A DNA stretch of 64,000 bases from Euglena gracilis (lineage: Eukaryota > Euglenida > Euglenophyceae > Euglenales). Position 1 is the stretch's first letter; the number at the start of each line of letters is the position of its first letter. This document shows, one piece after another, positions 19,796 through 32,089 of this stretch. The notes beneath the pieces were generated by a model, which had not been told where the DNA came from, made no database searches, and saw nothing but the letters and a program-made list of their open reading frames with translations. The position numbers were made by a program, and so were the translations under genes. Location of the stretch: assembly GCA_039621445.1 (NCBI GenBank), contig CP154955.1:33711417-33775416 (forward strand). The letters are read 5' to 3'.

Positions 19796-21124
19796 GAGAA
19801 GGGGGACGGGCGCCTCCGGGCTCGTGACCCGGGGAGGCACCGCCTGGGGCCCCTCCGCTCCCCCTCCGGTCCCGTGAGCCTTCTTGGCCCATGGGTAGGG
19901 GCGGACTGCCCCCCCACGAAACACGCGATGCCAATGTGTAATTGTGATCCCCCCCAGGCCCCGCTTGGCCCGGGGTGGAAAGCCCTTGCATTTTGGGAAG
20001 GAAGCATTTGACCAACCCAGCAGGGCCGCCCCGCCTTGCCCGGTATCCCGGGCCCAAAGGCCCCCGGGGGCTTGGCAGGGGTGCGTGCTGGAGGGGGCGC
20101 CGGGGAGGCGCCTTAGGTGGGGCACGTTCCTTAGAGGAGGGGGCTGACCCCCCCCCCCATGGAGGGGGTCGGGGCTGCCCCCCCCCCGCGCTGTGGGCCG
20201 AGCCGCCTTGGCCGGGGCCCGTCCTCTTGAGTGGGGGGGCTGCCCCCCCCCCGCTCTCTCCGGTGTGGAGGGGGGTTGGCGCTTGCCCCCCCCCCCTGGC
20301 GTGGTTAGCTTCAAAAATTGGCCGACGGGGTGCGATTTTCAAAAATTGATGGAAAATCGGCAGGCGCCCCCCCCCCCTCCCCCGGCATGGTGGGCCGAGG
20401 AGGAATGTGGACGACCGCAAAAAAAAATCGGACAAAAATTGGCAGGCGCCCCCCCCTCCCTCGGTTCGGTGGGTCGAAGTGGGGAGTGGCCAACAATCAA
20501 AAATTGGTTAAAATGATAAGTCCCCCCCCCCGGCATGGTGGGCCGAGGAGGGGTGTCCGCCGTCAGCCCCCCCGCCTTGGCGGGGCCCTCCAAAATTCAA
20601 AACTGAAATCGAAAAAGAATCAAACCGGTGATGTGAAGGGCGGAACTGAAAGAATGCAGGGGCTCGAAGCCCCCCCTTGGGTCCTAGCGGCCTCGTGGGC
20701 CCCCTCGGCGCCCGGGTGCCGCTCCGTGCGGTGTTGAGCACGTGCGGCGAGTGGGCGCCGGGTGGCGCTCGCCCTTGGAGGGCGCTCTGTGGCCGCGGGC
20801 GTTGGGCGAGGCCAGCCCTGGGGGGGAATGTGGGCGCCCCCAGGGGCCCTGGGGGATGGGAGCCCCCCCCCCGTGCACCCGTGTGGCCTCCTTGCCCCGC
20901 CCGGGCGTCCTGTCTCCTTGAGAGGGGCCACCAGGCCCCCGGCGCCTGGCCAGGGCCCCACGCCCGTAGCCAAGGGGCGGTCGTAGGGGTTTGAAATCTG
21001 AATTTGAAATTGAACCTGCGAAGGCACAAATAAAATAAGAATCAGGGCCAGGGACGTAGGGGTGCTCCGCCACCACCACAGTCCCCGCACCCCACTTCCC
21101 CCTACTTCCGCCTCAAACCCTCCC
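19796..21124. other. GC-rich region downstream of chromovirus pol
   Basis: No gene is supported; long apparent ORFs come from G/C runs. Degenerate repeats of a GGCATGGTGGGCCGAGGAGG-like word occur at 20380-20560. As the 3' flank of a minus-strand retrotransposon this could hold the 3' UTR and LTR, but no LTR pair could be identified. Confidence 0.4.
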
Positions 21125-23548
21125 CTATATCCTTCGAGACCGCACCCCTGTCCTCCCGGGGCGGAGAAGTCCCACCACCTCCAGTGGAATCCCCTTGGCT
21201 GCACAATAATACACCACGTCCTCGTTGTAGGACGGGAAGAAATCCGACCATGGCAGCCATTTGAGATCCTTCGGATCCCAATTTTTCCACCTCACCTGAA
21301 ATTCCGGGACCCCCGTTTCCGGGTGGTTCCGGCTGCCCACAATCTCCTCCACCACCCACTCATCCGGTCCCACCTCCAGGGAGGCCGCCTTGTCATTGAA
21401 ATAGAACACTGGGAGGGGGTCGGTGGAGAACTCGTCCTCCGCGTGGAGCTTGAGTTGGCTCCGGTGTGTCTCTTGGCGGGCCCCAGGGGCCAGCTTCACC
21501 ACATATGAGTGGCGACCACGGCGGGCCACCACAGTCCCCCTTTTCCACTTGGTGGTCAACTTGTCCGTGCCCGGCTGTGTCTCGGGACGGTACCACACCT
21601 TGGCACCGACCTCCAGGGGAGGTGGGTCCCTTCTCTTGGCGTTGATGGAATCCCACCGTTTGGTGTGCAAGGCATTCAAGGGTGAGGCCACCTTTTCGTC
21701 CATAGCCCGCATCCGTGCCATGAAGTCGGCTTCCCCCTCGGCCTCTCGTGGGGGCTGGTGTGGCAGGCCCTGGAGTGGCCGGTGCCGCCCGAAGACCACC
21801 TCGTAGGGCGACAAGCCGGACTCCCCAGGCACATCGTGAAGGTTCCGGAGAGCCTTGGGTAACAGCACCACCCATGAGGCCTCCTTTTCCGACAAGTCGG
21901 CGATGAGCTTGGACAGGGTGTTCATCACCCGTTGGCCTGCCACCTCTGCCCGACCGTTGGCCTGGTGGTGGTAGGCCTGCCCGTAGGCACGCCTCACCCC
22001 CATGGCGGCGCACATTGTTTGCCACCAAGCCGAAGCAAAGTGGGGGCCACGGTCCGAGGTCACCACAGAGGGCACCCCGAACATGTCCCAGTGGCGGAAC
22101 ATGGCCTTGGCCACCACCTCAGCTGTCAGGCCCTTGTACATGTGGGGGGTGGCCACTGTCCACCCACTCTCACGGTCCACGCACAGGGCCAGATAATCAT
22201 ACACCTGGCCCTCGTGGGTCACCTCAGGTATGGCGAACAGGTCCACTGCCACACTGTCCATGAGGAACGGTGGCACAGGGGTGGCTTCGAGAGCACACTT
22301 GAAAGGTGCTCGAGAGGGGTCACAGGCTTGGCAGATTTCACATTGCCGCTGCATGCCTTGGGTGATTTTCTCAGCCCCCCTTGGAGCCGCGAACCTGTAC
22401 CACCGCCCTATCTGATGCCAGAGCCTGGAGGCTCCTGGGTGGCCCGCGTCCCCGTGGTGGGCCCGGACCACGAGCCCCATCAGGCTGGTGGGCACACAGA
22501 GGAGCCCGTCTGTGTACATTTTTTCCTCGTACAGACGGACTCCCTCAGGCCACTCTCCTGCAGGGGCCTGCACACTTGCATAAACAGGCCCCCACACAGT
22601 GCAATTTTCATATGCCCGTGACCAATCCCTGTCCATCACTGGGATGGAGGGATCCTCCTCCACCTCCTCCTGGGTGTGCACCCCCGTGTCTGGAGAAAGT
22701 GAAATTGGTTCCCCCACAGGTTCCCCGTGATCCCCCCGGTAGGGATCATCGATGGGGGGGGTCAGCTGCAGGTCCTCACTCAGAACTCTTCGCCCCGGTT
22801 GGTGTTTCTCAGGTCCCCCCCTTCTTGCCGGCTGTTCATTCCCGAATTCATCCACGAAAAGACGGGCACGTGGGGAACATCGTGTCTCCCGCGTGTCCAA
22901 CCCAGGTACCCCAGGCCCCTCCCCTCCCGCGAGGATGGGACCCGAATCTCCCGAGGGGGCGTCCACAGGCCCCTCCCCTCCTGTGGGGTCAGGGTCAGGG
23001 CCCCCTGGCACTGAATCCTCAGCCCCCTCCCCCTCTGTGGGGCTGGGGCCAGGTCTGTGCTGTGCTGCTGTGTCTCTCCCACTGCGTGTTGTTACCGCCA
23101 CGTGGAGTTCCTCCCCCCCGTGCGGTGTCCCGCATTCTCGCTCTTCCCTCCGTTCTTCGTCGATCATGGCCCTCATTGCCTCATCATCCTCCTCACTCCG
23201 GTGGAGGCTGACGTCGGCAAAAGCTTTGGAGGCAGGATATGCCCATCTGCTGAGGGCATCCGCCACCACATTTTCTTTTCCCGGGATGTAGACCACGTGA
23301 AGGTCAAACCAGGAGAACATTTCATGCCAGCGTCCCCGCCTCCCGGCAGGTCCGCTGGGCGTGTCCAGGGTCTCCTTGGCCCAGGCCTCCAGGGACTTGT
23401 GGTCCGTGATGACCAACACCGGCTGCAGGCCGATGTAGGAGGCCCATTTTTGGAGGGCCAGGATGATGGCGTAGGTCTCCTTCTCTCGCGGAGACCAGCT
23501 CTTCACCTGTCCAGCCGTGAGCGTCCTGGAGCAGAAGGCCACAGGCAC
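21125..23548 (-). pseudogene. Chromovirus RNase H (partial), integrase and chromodomain
   Basis: An 807-codon open frame. RNase H starts mid-domain at VPVAFCSRTL and keeps its REKETYAI, TDHKSLE and VVADALSRW motifs. An acidic spacer of about 200 residues follows. The integrase has an H-H/C-C zinc region ending CEICQAC, and D-D-E motifs in VAVDLFAIP, TSDRGPHFAS and NGRAEVAG. A GPY/F-like module (TTKWKRGTVVARRG) leads into a chromodomain (EWVVEEIVGSRN, FQVRWKNWDPKDLKWLPW). It is preceded by a deletion that removed the first RNase H strands with the first catalytic Asp. Confidence 0.9.
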
Positions 23549-23561
23549 GGTTTTCCGGCTT

Positions 23562-25964
23562 TCATGGCTGGTCCGGGTTGATGGTGTGGAGCTCCAATCC
23601 CCGGAGGAGCTCCCGCTTCAGGGCGGTGAAGGCCTCCCGTTCCACGTGGCCGAATTTCACAGGTTTTTTGCTGCCTTTTTTCCCTTCCACACGTCCCACC
23701 TTGAGGAGTTCCATCAGGGTGGCTGCATACCGGGCATACTCTTTCACGTAGCTGGAGTAGTAGTTGGGGAAGTCCAGAAAGCCCCTGAGGGCTGTGATCG
23801 TGCGGGGCTCCTCCCACTTCTCCAGCACCATGAGTTTTCCCGGTGCTGGCCTCCGTTTTCCTCCCCCCAGGATGTGGCCACCGAATTCCACTTCTCTTAC
23901 GAAGAAGCGGCACTTGTTTTTGTCCACGACCAGGCGGTGTTCCCGCAGTGCCCCCAACACTCGTCTTATGTCCTGGTCGTGTGCCTCCAGGGTAGCTTTC
24001 TCCGTGCCACACCACTCCGTCCCCACAATGATGTCGTCAACGTATGGGTTGGCGACATCAGCCACATCCCTCAGCGAGTAGTCGATCACCCGCTGAAAAA
24101 TGGCCACTCCATTTTTCAGGCCCATCACGACCACACACCACTGCTTGGACCCCCGGGGGGTGCTGCAGCAGGTGTATGGGCGTGAGTCTTCGTGTAGGGG
24201 AACCTGATGGAAGGCATCCTTGAGATCACGGACGGAGAACAGGTGCCTCCGTCCCTGGTTCACCAGGATGTCCTTGATCCTGGGGAGGGGGTATGCATCC
24301 GTCACTGTGGCCTCGTTTAATGCCCGGAAATCCACAACCCCACGCCACTTCCCCTGTTTCTTGGCCACCACGAATGTGGGGCTGCTCCAGGCACTTGGCA
24401 ACCCCTCCTCCACCTTCTTGTCCCGAACCCACTCATCCACCAGGTCACACAAGGCCCTGTGCCTCTCCCCCGTCAGGTGGATGGGCCTCTGTTTCTTTGC
24501 CACAGATCCCGGTTTTAATTCGATTTTCCCTTCCCCCAGGGGCCCCCGAACAATTCTTTCCTCCCAGATCCTGTCCCGGAGAACTTTCCCCTCGAAATCC
24601 CTTCGGAGGGCTGCCCGGAGCTCCTCAGCCCGCTGGCTGGTCACCTGTTCCTCGGGAACAAGGATGACCCCTTGGGCTGCCCGTTCCTCGACCTCCCGGG
24701 CTGCCCGCAAGAGTTCCGTGGCTACAGCCTCCTGGGTTGCCTCATCCTCGTGCAGGAGTTTTTCCCCCCACTCAGGATCCTCGGTGTCCTCCCCCAGGGC
24801 TGCCTCTGGCAAAGCAAGCCGCAGTGCTCTGACTTTTTCCACCTTTATCAGGTATCTCACTCGCTTTTGTGCCTTTTTATGGGCTGCTGGCTGAACTTGC
24901 TCACCTTCGGTATCATGTCCCTGAAGGAGGACCACCTGCTCCCCCCTCAATGCCAAGGCCCGGAGATGTGGGAACACCCCGAGCTGGTTTTCCTCCAGCC
25001 ACGGGAAGCCGATGATGGCCTCCACGTGGATGTCAGCCTCATAGAAGGAGGCTGGGGCCGTCCACAGGGCCCCCTCCCCCTGACCCGGGCCCCCCTCCCG
25101 CCGGAGGTCCAGGTCTAGGGTTGCCTCGCGTTCCCCCCCTTCCATCTCGGCGCCTCTGGCCGTCACCAGAGACAGGGGCTTGGGGGCAGGCAGGAGGTAT
25201 GAGCTGGGTAGCTTGCCTCTTCGGACCAGGTTCACCTCTGCCCCTGTGTCAATGAGGGCGTTGATGAAGTGGGACTGTCCGTCTGGCCCCCTGGTCTGCA
25301 CCCGCATCAGCAGCTGCCGTTCCCTTGCACCCTGCCCCACCTCATGGAGCAGGACCGAGGGTACCCCGCGTTGGGCTCCCTCTGGCCCCCAAGACACAGC
25401 AGCCTGGGCCTCCGGTGCCGGTGCTGTGGCCACGTCACGGATGAGTGCCTCTGGGATCCGATATTTCAGGTGCCGGGGCAGGTTATGGTGTTTGCTGCTG
25501 AGCCGAATTTTGTGCCGTTCCTTCCATCCCCCCTCAGGTACTGTGCCTTCCAGGTTGGAGCAGGTCCGGCCGTCACACCCGTGACAGGAGACCAGGACAT
25601 GGGGCTGCCCCTTATCCTGGTGGGCTTCTGATAGCCCAGCTGTACTGAAGTAATGTCCATGTGGGACCATGCCATGTACCTGCGGGTCCACGTACCGGGG
25701 TTTTCCACACCGCGTGGGCGAGGCTATTGATGAGCAGACACCTGCACCAACTGCACTAGTTGGAAGGGAGGATGAACCACGGAAGGGGAGAAAAAGGATT
25801 TTGGGGTTTAGGAGAGCCTGGCCGGCCCAGCGTGGGTTGGGGTCAGTGGAGGGGGGGGGGGGGGGCGGGTGCAGGCACTGAAAATGAGGGGCTGCGTAGA
25901 TTTTTCCGGGAGTGACGCACGGGCTGCAACACAACAACAAAAAAAAACAGAAAAAAAAATACAA
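23562..25964 (-). pseudogene. Chromovirus protease and reverse transcriptase
   Basis: An open frame of up to 800 codons; the first part is probably not translated. The retropepsin motif is FINALIDTGAEVNLV. RT blocks are WRGVVDFRALNEATV, DAYPLPRI, FSVRDLKDAFHQVPL and the catalytic NPYVDDIIVG, followed by a thumb/connection region (GGHILGGGKRRPAPGK). The frame ends at ...HTINPDQP where the RNase H domain should begin, because of the deletion next to 23555. Confidence 0.9.
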
Positions 25965-26548
25965 AAAAAAAAAAACAAAACTCTCTCAAAAAAGAAAAAA
26001 ACACAATGAAAAAAAACAAATCTCAAACCAAAATAAAAAAACAAAAATAACCAAAAACAAACAAAAATAAAAACCAAATAATGACAACATCAAAAACTGC
26101 AAAACAATACAGAAAGCTCCAAAAAAAATAAATACCACACAATCCACCCACATGCTCCACAACCCTCACGGAGTAAAGCACGGAGGACCTCAGGGGGCAA
26201 TGCCACTGAACCGTTCCATCCTCTCGTCCCCCCCCCAAAAACACCCGGTTTCAAAACAAAGCACCACACCTCACACCACACCCCCCGCCCCCAAAACATC
26301 ACACCCACTGAGACCCAAATAATGTAACCTTGGGCTTACACGCCCCATTCCTGTACTGTAATCCACACCAGTGGATCCTGACCAGGTGGGTTGTGGGTCC
26401 GGGGGGGCCCCCCACCCCCCCCCACGACCACACACAACCCAAAAAACCTCCCAACCAGGGCCAGGCTGAACTCGCCAGGGGACCACACCAGGCACCACCC
26501 AACAATAAAAAAATCCCAGGTGTGGACCATTTTTTTTAAAATTCCATG
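25965..26548. other. A-rich, non-coding part of the chromovirus between the NPP domain and protease
   Basis: On the plus strand 25920-26110 is extremely A-rich with AAAACAAAA words. The rest holds short C runs. No conserved domain was seen, although retroelement coding sequence might be expected here. Confidence 0.5.
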
Positions 26549-26789
26549 TCAGCACACCAAATGTCTGGCCGCCACCTGGGGTCCACGTCCACCGACGTGA
26601 ACCTGGTAACCCAGGCTGCGGTCGACGTCACCCACTGCACCCGTCCCGCGGAACTGCTCCACCATCCGTCTCGGCTGGTCCGCCCTCCTCCCCTGCCCCA
26701 GGTGTGCCGGCTTGACCTCCCCTGCGGCCCCCCCGGTCCCTGGGGGTGGCCCTGAAAAATGTGTCCCGAACCTGGTTTTTTTCTCCCTC

Positions 26790-27240
26790 CCCCTTCGTGT
26801 CACCTCCTCCAGCGTGCACCGGTCTGGGTGCCCACACAGCAAAAAGGCTGTGATGGGCCACTTGGTCCCCCGGCACAACTCCTCCTCTCTGCCGAAGAAT
26901 CGTGTTCCCTGAGGGAACGTGACTTGGCGCACTGCCAAACCCCTGGCCTCCCTGTACCAACGCCGCCGGGCCACCTGGGGATCACCACGATGGCATGGGC
27001 CTGATCCCTCCTGATTTTTTCGAGAACCTCCTGTATTTTTTTATAAGGTGGGTTTATCCACAAAATCTCCCTGCCCCAGTCCTGTTTGAAGGCATCTTCT
27101 CCCTCTTTACTCCCTGGCCCCCACCAGCGGACAAACCTGCGGTTTTCTTTGGCAGAAAAGGCATCGACCTCCAGGTAGACCCCCAGGCGGCGGAGTACGT
27201 CCCTGACGTACTCCTCCCGGACGTGGTAGTCCTGGGAAAT
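26790..27240 (-). pseudogene. NPP-motif, DIRS methyltransferase-like domain inside the chromovirus
   Basis: Two overlapping frames read as one domain: LEVDAFSAKENRRF, then ILWINPPYKKIQEVLEKI, then AIVVIPRWP, a frameshift near 26965, then RRWYREARGL and KWPITAFLLCG. The order of motifs (D-x-F-[AS], NPP, VxPxW, WY/WxP, WPhhxFLhCG) parallels the domain after RNase H in the DIRS copy at 39340-39760. In DIRS elements this region is described as a Dam-type adenine methyltransferase relative, and NPP resembles the catalytic motif of such enzymes. The function here is unknown. Confidence 0.65.
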
Positions 27241-27903
27241 CCACCGGGAGGGCGACCTCCCAAACCCTGAGGAACGGGCTGGGATTGGTGCTGGGGTTTG
27301 CCGTGGCGTGGGGGTTGAGGTGGAAGGTGCGGTCCTGACGCACCCCACCTGGCGAATCGAAAACCTGAATCCCTTTCCGTGCTGGGGGCGGTTTTATCCG
27401 TGCCCTTGATGGTTTGGGGAACGTTGATGACCTCCCTCACTGCCTCCCTGATTGATGCCTGTGAGAGCATTTTTTTTCTTTTTTTTTTTTGGTGTTTTTT
27501 CCCTCCCTTCCTGGTGTTGTGACCTGCGGTAGACTGGGTGTGCTGGAACCCGAAGACCCCTGGGCGGCTTGCTGCGGAGGGCCAGCCGCCTTGTGTCCCT
27601 TCCCCCTTTGTCCCGAATCTGAACTCCGACCCGAGCCCCCCCTGGCCTGCCCTCACTGGTGAAAAGCGCAGACCAGGGGTTGGCAGAGTCGAAGGAGAGG
27701 GCCTGCTGGCCCCCCCCAGCCCCTTTTCGTGTCTCAGTCAGGGGGGGCTGGGGGGACCGTGCAGGTTCAGGTCCGGATCTGCCTTTGGACCTTCCCTTGA
27801 CCAAAACCCAACCCTCTCCGTGAGCCTGTTCCTTACCCCCCTTCCGAGGGCCGTGCTGGGGGCACCCTGGGCCCCCGTCCCCTCCCTTCTGGCCCCCGCT
27901 TTT

Positions 27904-28680
27904 TCAGGCACTCCCCCGCCGTGGGGGTGTGGACGCCCCCTTCCCCTTTCCCTTTCTCCACCAGCACTGTCGTGCCAGATGTCCCGTTTTCCCGCACTCA
28001 TAACACTTCTTTCCTGGGCATTCCCGAGACCAGTGGTCTGTGGCCCCGCACTGGCTGCAGGGCTGGTCCACCGAGGGGCCACTCCGGGGGCTCCTCGGGG
28101 GGGTTTGTTCCCTGTTGGTGGCTGGGTGGGGGGTTGGGGACCTGGTGGGGCGAAAATCTGGGCCGCCCTTGCCAGCTCCCTTGCCGAACCCCTTCCCCTT
28201 TTGCCCCGGGCTGGGGGACCTGCGTCCCTCCCGTCCCTTTCCAGGTGACCCGCCCCGGTGCCGTGATTGCCTGTCCTGTGGCCCCTCGGGGCCTTTGGGG
28301 GGTCCCGCTTTTGCTCCTCCCTCAGCTGGCTGTGAAACAGTTTTCTGGGGCTGGGCTGGCCTGGCTTCCTGGGATTTTACTTCAGAGACTGAAAAATTGT
28401 CGAGGCCCCCGGCCCAGTGGTCTTCCTGGTGGGCTGGGACCCCCCGTCCGCCCCAAGGACGGCCATAGCTGTCAGACCGTTCCTGGCACCGCAGCTCATT
28501 TTCAGCATGCCGAAAAACCTCCTCCAGCCCCAGCTTTGTTTCGTGGGGGGTGATTTTCACTGTATTGCCCCCCTGCAGCGTGGCCCCGTTTCTCATCATC
28601 AGCCTCTCCAGCGCCCGCCGGCTGTAGAGCTTGATGAGGAAGGAGTCCCGGTGTGCCCTGACTGTCCACCTGGCTCCCCC
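27904..28680 (-). pseudogene. Chromovirus nucleocapsid with two CCHC zinc knuckles
   Basis: A basic, Gly/Pro-rich segment ending in CSQCGATDHWSREC and CYECGKTGHLARQC, both C-x2-C-x4-H-x4-C. Upstream, the frame contains RRALERLMMRNGATLQGG, which joins to the Gag core by a one-base shift at about 28660. Confidence 0.85.
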
Positions 28681-29975
28681 TCACCCACAGCCTCCTGGGC
28701 GAGTTGTGTTGCCTTTTCCACCGTCAACCCAGGGATGTGCCACAGCCGCACTGTGGGCGCATCCTGATTTTTCCGTGTCTGTTCCCTGATTATTGCTCTG
28801 CGCATGGAATCTGGGAGCTGCTGTAAAACCAGGGCCTGTGCTTCCTCCTCCGAGGGGTTTTCCATCCGGCAGAAAATTAATTTAAACTGACTTTCAAATT
28901 CACGCCACGCTGGGAGGGTCAACTTGCCTGTGTTGACCGGTCTGAGGCCCCTGAGCTGCTCATGCAGCGAGGCCTGGATGTCGCCGCCATATTTCTGGGC
29001 CAGCCAGTTCCAAAAATCTTGGAACCTGACCCGTTCCCCCATCTCCTGTCGCCGCTGGAGCTCCAGCCGGCTGCTGTGGTCCAGGCAGCCGGTCAGAACA
29101 AGCATTTTAAATTCCTCCCCCACCGGCTGTCCCATGGAAACCTGCTGCATGTAAAGCTGAAATTTTACTGAAAAATCATGAAAATCCCCTTTCAGCTCTG
29201 GTTTTACAAGGTCTTTGGTGAGGAGTGTCGCCAGCGGCCCCAAAAACATGCTGGCTGCTGGGCTGGGGGCTGCTGGCGCCACGTGGACCGGAGCTGCCTG
29301 GACCCCCCGGACCCAGGCTCCCGTGTCCTGGGACCCGAAGGCCAGAGGGGCAGCGCTGCACGATGCTGCCCCAGCCTCAGGGGCCCAGGCGAAAGGGTCC
29401 ATTGCCCCCGTGAACTCCCCTCCTGCGGGGAACCCACGGGGCTGGGTGGGCCACTGGTGCTCGGCTGATTTCACCCCAGGTTGATCCCTGCCCTGGCCCT
29501 GTAGATCTGCTGTGCCTGCTGCCTGTGGTTTCGCTGTGCTGGACTGTCCCGTTGTTCGTGAATTTTGCTGAGACTGTTGCTGCTGCTCCTGTGTTCCCAA
29601 CCTGGCCAAAAAATTAAAAAATCCGTGCGCTTTAATCTGGCGTTCCGCTTCCTCCCAATCCACCCCCTGAAACCCAAACGTGCCTGGTGTCTGGGCAGCT
29701 GGGGTCCCCCCAGCAGCGGGGACCAGGACCGGACGGCCACCCGCAGCCATGGGAACCTGGGGCTGGCTGCCCCCCGCAGCCATGGGACCCTGGGGCTGGC
29801 TGCCCCCCGCAGCCATGGGGCCCTGGGGCGGGCTGCCCCCCGCAGCCATGGGACCCTGGGGCCGCCCCTTGGTGCCGAAGGGCCCCCCCCTTGGCTGGTG
29901 GTGCTGCCTTCCCCTCTGCCGAAGAACCAGGGACAACACTCCTGCCCCTCTGGGGGCCAGAACCCGAGAACCCAC
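28599..29975 (-). pseudogene. Chromovirus Gag core
   Basis: An open frame of 458 codons. After a tandem-repeat region it carries a retrotransposon Gag domain: LKGDFHDFSVKFQLYM, a cysteine-containing helix, FWNWLAQKYGG, LTLPAWREFESQFKLIF and LVLQQLPDSMRRAI. It would form the virus-like particle shell. The reading frame shifts at its 3' end into the nucleocapsid. Confidence 0.85.
29735..29870 (-). repeat. 39-bp minisatellite in gag
   Basis: Four near-identical 39-bp units encode repeats of the type PQGPMAAGGSQ-. The plus-strand word is GCAGCCATGGGACCCTGGGG. The unit length is a multiple of three, so the frame survives copy changes. Confidence 0.9.
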
Positions 29976-30644
29976 TGGGAAAAACTGCAGTTACAGAAGC
30001 TGGGCCCGGGGATACCACTTCCCCGGGTGTGTGGGCCACTGCCTCCGCTGCCCCGCTGCTGGGGCCAGCAGAGAGCCCCTTGGGGGCCACGGGCCCCTTG
30101 CCTCCCAGCACGCTGGGATGGACTGGGAGCTGGTGCTGGGGGCCAGGAGGCATATTGCCCCCCGCGGCACCCGAGCCATTGGCACTCTGGTCCCCCGGCG
30201 TGGACTGGGTCTGGGGGTCTGTGGTTGCCGGGGGCACTCTGGCTTCGGGGCCTCGGGGGTCCTCGCTCTCCGGCCCCACTCCTCTGGGTGGCTGCGGTAG
30301 CTCCTGGATGGGGGGGCAAAAAATTTCAAAATTTTCGATTTTCTTTTCCAAAACGAAAAGCCGATTTTTTATTTCGGCATTTTCTTTTGGTGCCCCCTTC
30401 ATTGTTGAGTCCACCTCCAGGAGCAGGGCGTTGTGGGCCTGGATCACCTGCCCGTGGGTGGTGACCTCGGCCCACAGCTCCTGCAGGCTGTGGCCCTGCC
30501 CCTCAGCCCTGGCCCTTAGCTCCCTTATGTCCTCCCTTATGGTCCCTTGTTGTTCGGCGATGGCTGTGGCCTGTCCGGCCAGCTCTGCTCGAAAATTTTG
30601 CAGGGCCTGTGCAATCCCTGCATTTCTTTCTCGTAGCCCCCCGA

Positions 30645-32089
30645 GTTCACCCGTCAGCTGGTTTAATTTTTGGTCCAGGGCCTCGGCCTGGGCCTGCTGC
30701 CGCCCGCTGGCCAGCTCCTGGCTCTCTCATCACCTCCTCCGTCGTTCGGACGGAGGTGATGAGCAGCTCCTCAAAATTTTTCACCCGCCCAGCCATCGCC
30801 TCGTTGAACCCCTGCCCCTCAGCTGGCTGGTGACCCTGGCTGGCGATGGCCCCGAGCCCCTGGACCCTCTGGGCTAGTTGGGCCACAGTCCCGAGGCTTT
30901 CTCCCAGCCGGGTGGTCACCAGTTCGCTGAGGGCTGTCATTCCCCCAGCAAAATGTTCTGTTTGTTTCTGCTGTAATTTTTGGAACCATTCTGCTAGCGT
31001 TTACGCTAGCCCATCCTGGGTCCTTTCCATTTGCTCCACCACTCCTTGAAAGTTTTCCGTGACCCGCTGAAACTGCAGGGACACCAACTGCTCCAGGCGG
31101 CTAACTGAAGCAGCTGTGGTGGCCCCCGCTTCAGCAAGCCGACTTTGCAGGTCGCCAACCCAACCGTCCAACCGCTGAATCTCCTGCCCCAGAACCACCG
31201 AGGCAGCGGCCTGTGCCTCCGCCTCCTCCCACAGCCTCTGGGGGGGGTGCGGGGGGTGCCTCCCCTTCGGGCTCTGTTCGGGCACCAACCCCCCCTGGGT
31301 CTGGTCCTCGTCCTCCATCAAATCCCCTGCTGGGGGCAGCTCCTGCAGCTGCCACTGAGTGGCTGGGTCTGGGGCATGTCCTTGGGGCCCATCATGCCCG
31401 GGACCGGCATGCACCAGCGAGCAATGGTCGGGTCCGGCTGGGAAATGCCCAGACCCGACATGGCCCACCGGCGCATGTGCCGGCCCGGCATCCCCAGGGT
31501 TTTGCCAGGGCCCCCCTTCCAGTAAAAGTGGCTGGGTCTGGCTTGCAAATTCTTCTTCGTCTTCTTCTTCTGGTTCTTGCTCTTCTTCTTTGATCTTCCC
31601 CCGCATGGCGAATTGCCACATGACCTGCCTGGTCATGTCATGCACAAACCCTGGCATGACCAAGCTGGGCATGCCGGAGAGCAGTCCCAGGCTGCTGGGC
31701 TTTGCCATGCCGGACCCAGATGGTTCAGGTTGCTGGGGGTCCGGCTGGGCATGCCCGGCGATGGCCAGGAGCTGCTGGGCCTGGCCGTAATGGCTGGGGC
31801 TGCCATGGCTGTGGCGGGTGTCGTCCTCCTCCTCTTGGTAATCTGGGAGTTCCCCAGGCTCACCTAGTGTGAGCCCAGAGGGCTCAAACCCCCCTCTGCG
31901 ACCATGTAGGGGTTGCCCCCCCTGAGGTCCCTGTGAAGGGACCCCTGGCGGCGCAACCCGCGTAGGATCGTTTAAATTTGAGCCCATCGGGCCCACCTGG
32001 TGGGGGTTTTCCCCTTGGAGGAAAATTGGGGTAGGGGTGGGTGTTGTTGAGGATGGTGATGTTGAAAATGACATACTTTTGAGGTCCAA
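30645..32089 (-). pseudogene. Chromovirus first ORF / Gag N-terminus with coiled coils
   Basis: A 362-codon frame (31001-32089) begins MDLKSMSFSTSPSSTTPTPT, passes an acidic stretch (KEEEQEPEEEDEEE) and ends in a heptad-like segment (SRLEQLVSLQFQRVTENF). A stop at 31001 is followed by a second coiled-coil frame (30647-30940). The N-terminus is repeated at 16133 and 19080 in the palindrome arms. No enzyme motif; assembly role inferred from position. Confidence 0.65.

Noticed and set aside
19454-20435. Overlapping 268- and 286-codon minus-strand ORFs
   Set aside because: Pro/Gly/Ala/Arg-rich translations of poly-C/poly-G DNA; no conserved motif and open in several frames at once.
22381-23211. 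276-codon plus-strand ORF
   Set aside because: Antisense shadow of the integrase and RNase H frame, which has clear catalytic motifs on the minus strand.
29687-30877. 396-codon plus-strand ORF
   Set aside because: Antisense of the chromovirus gag repeat and linker region; composition mirrors GC-rich minus-strand codons and there is no domain.
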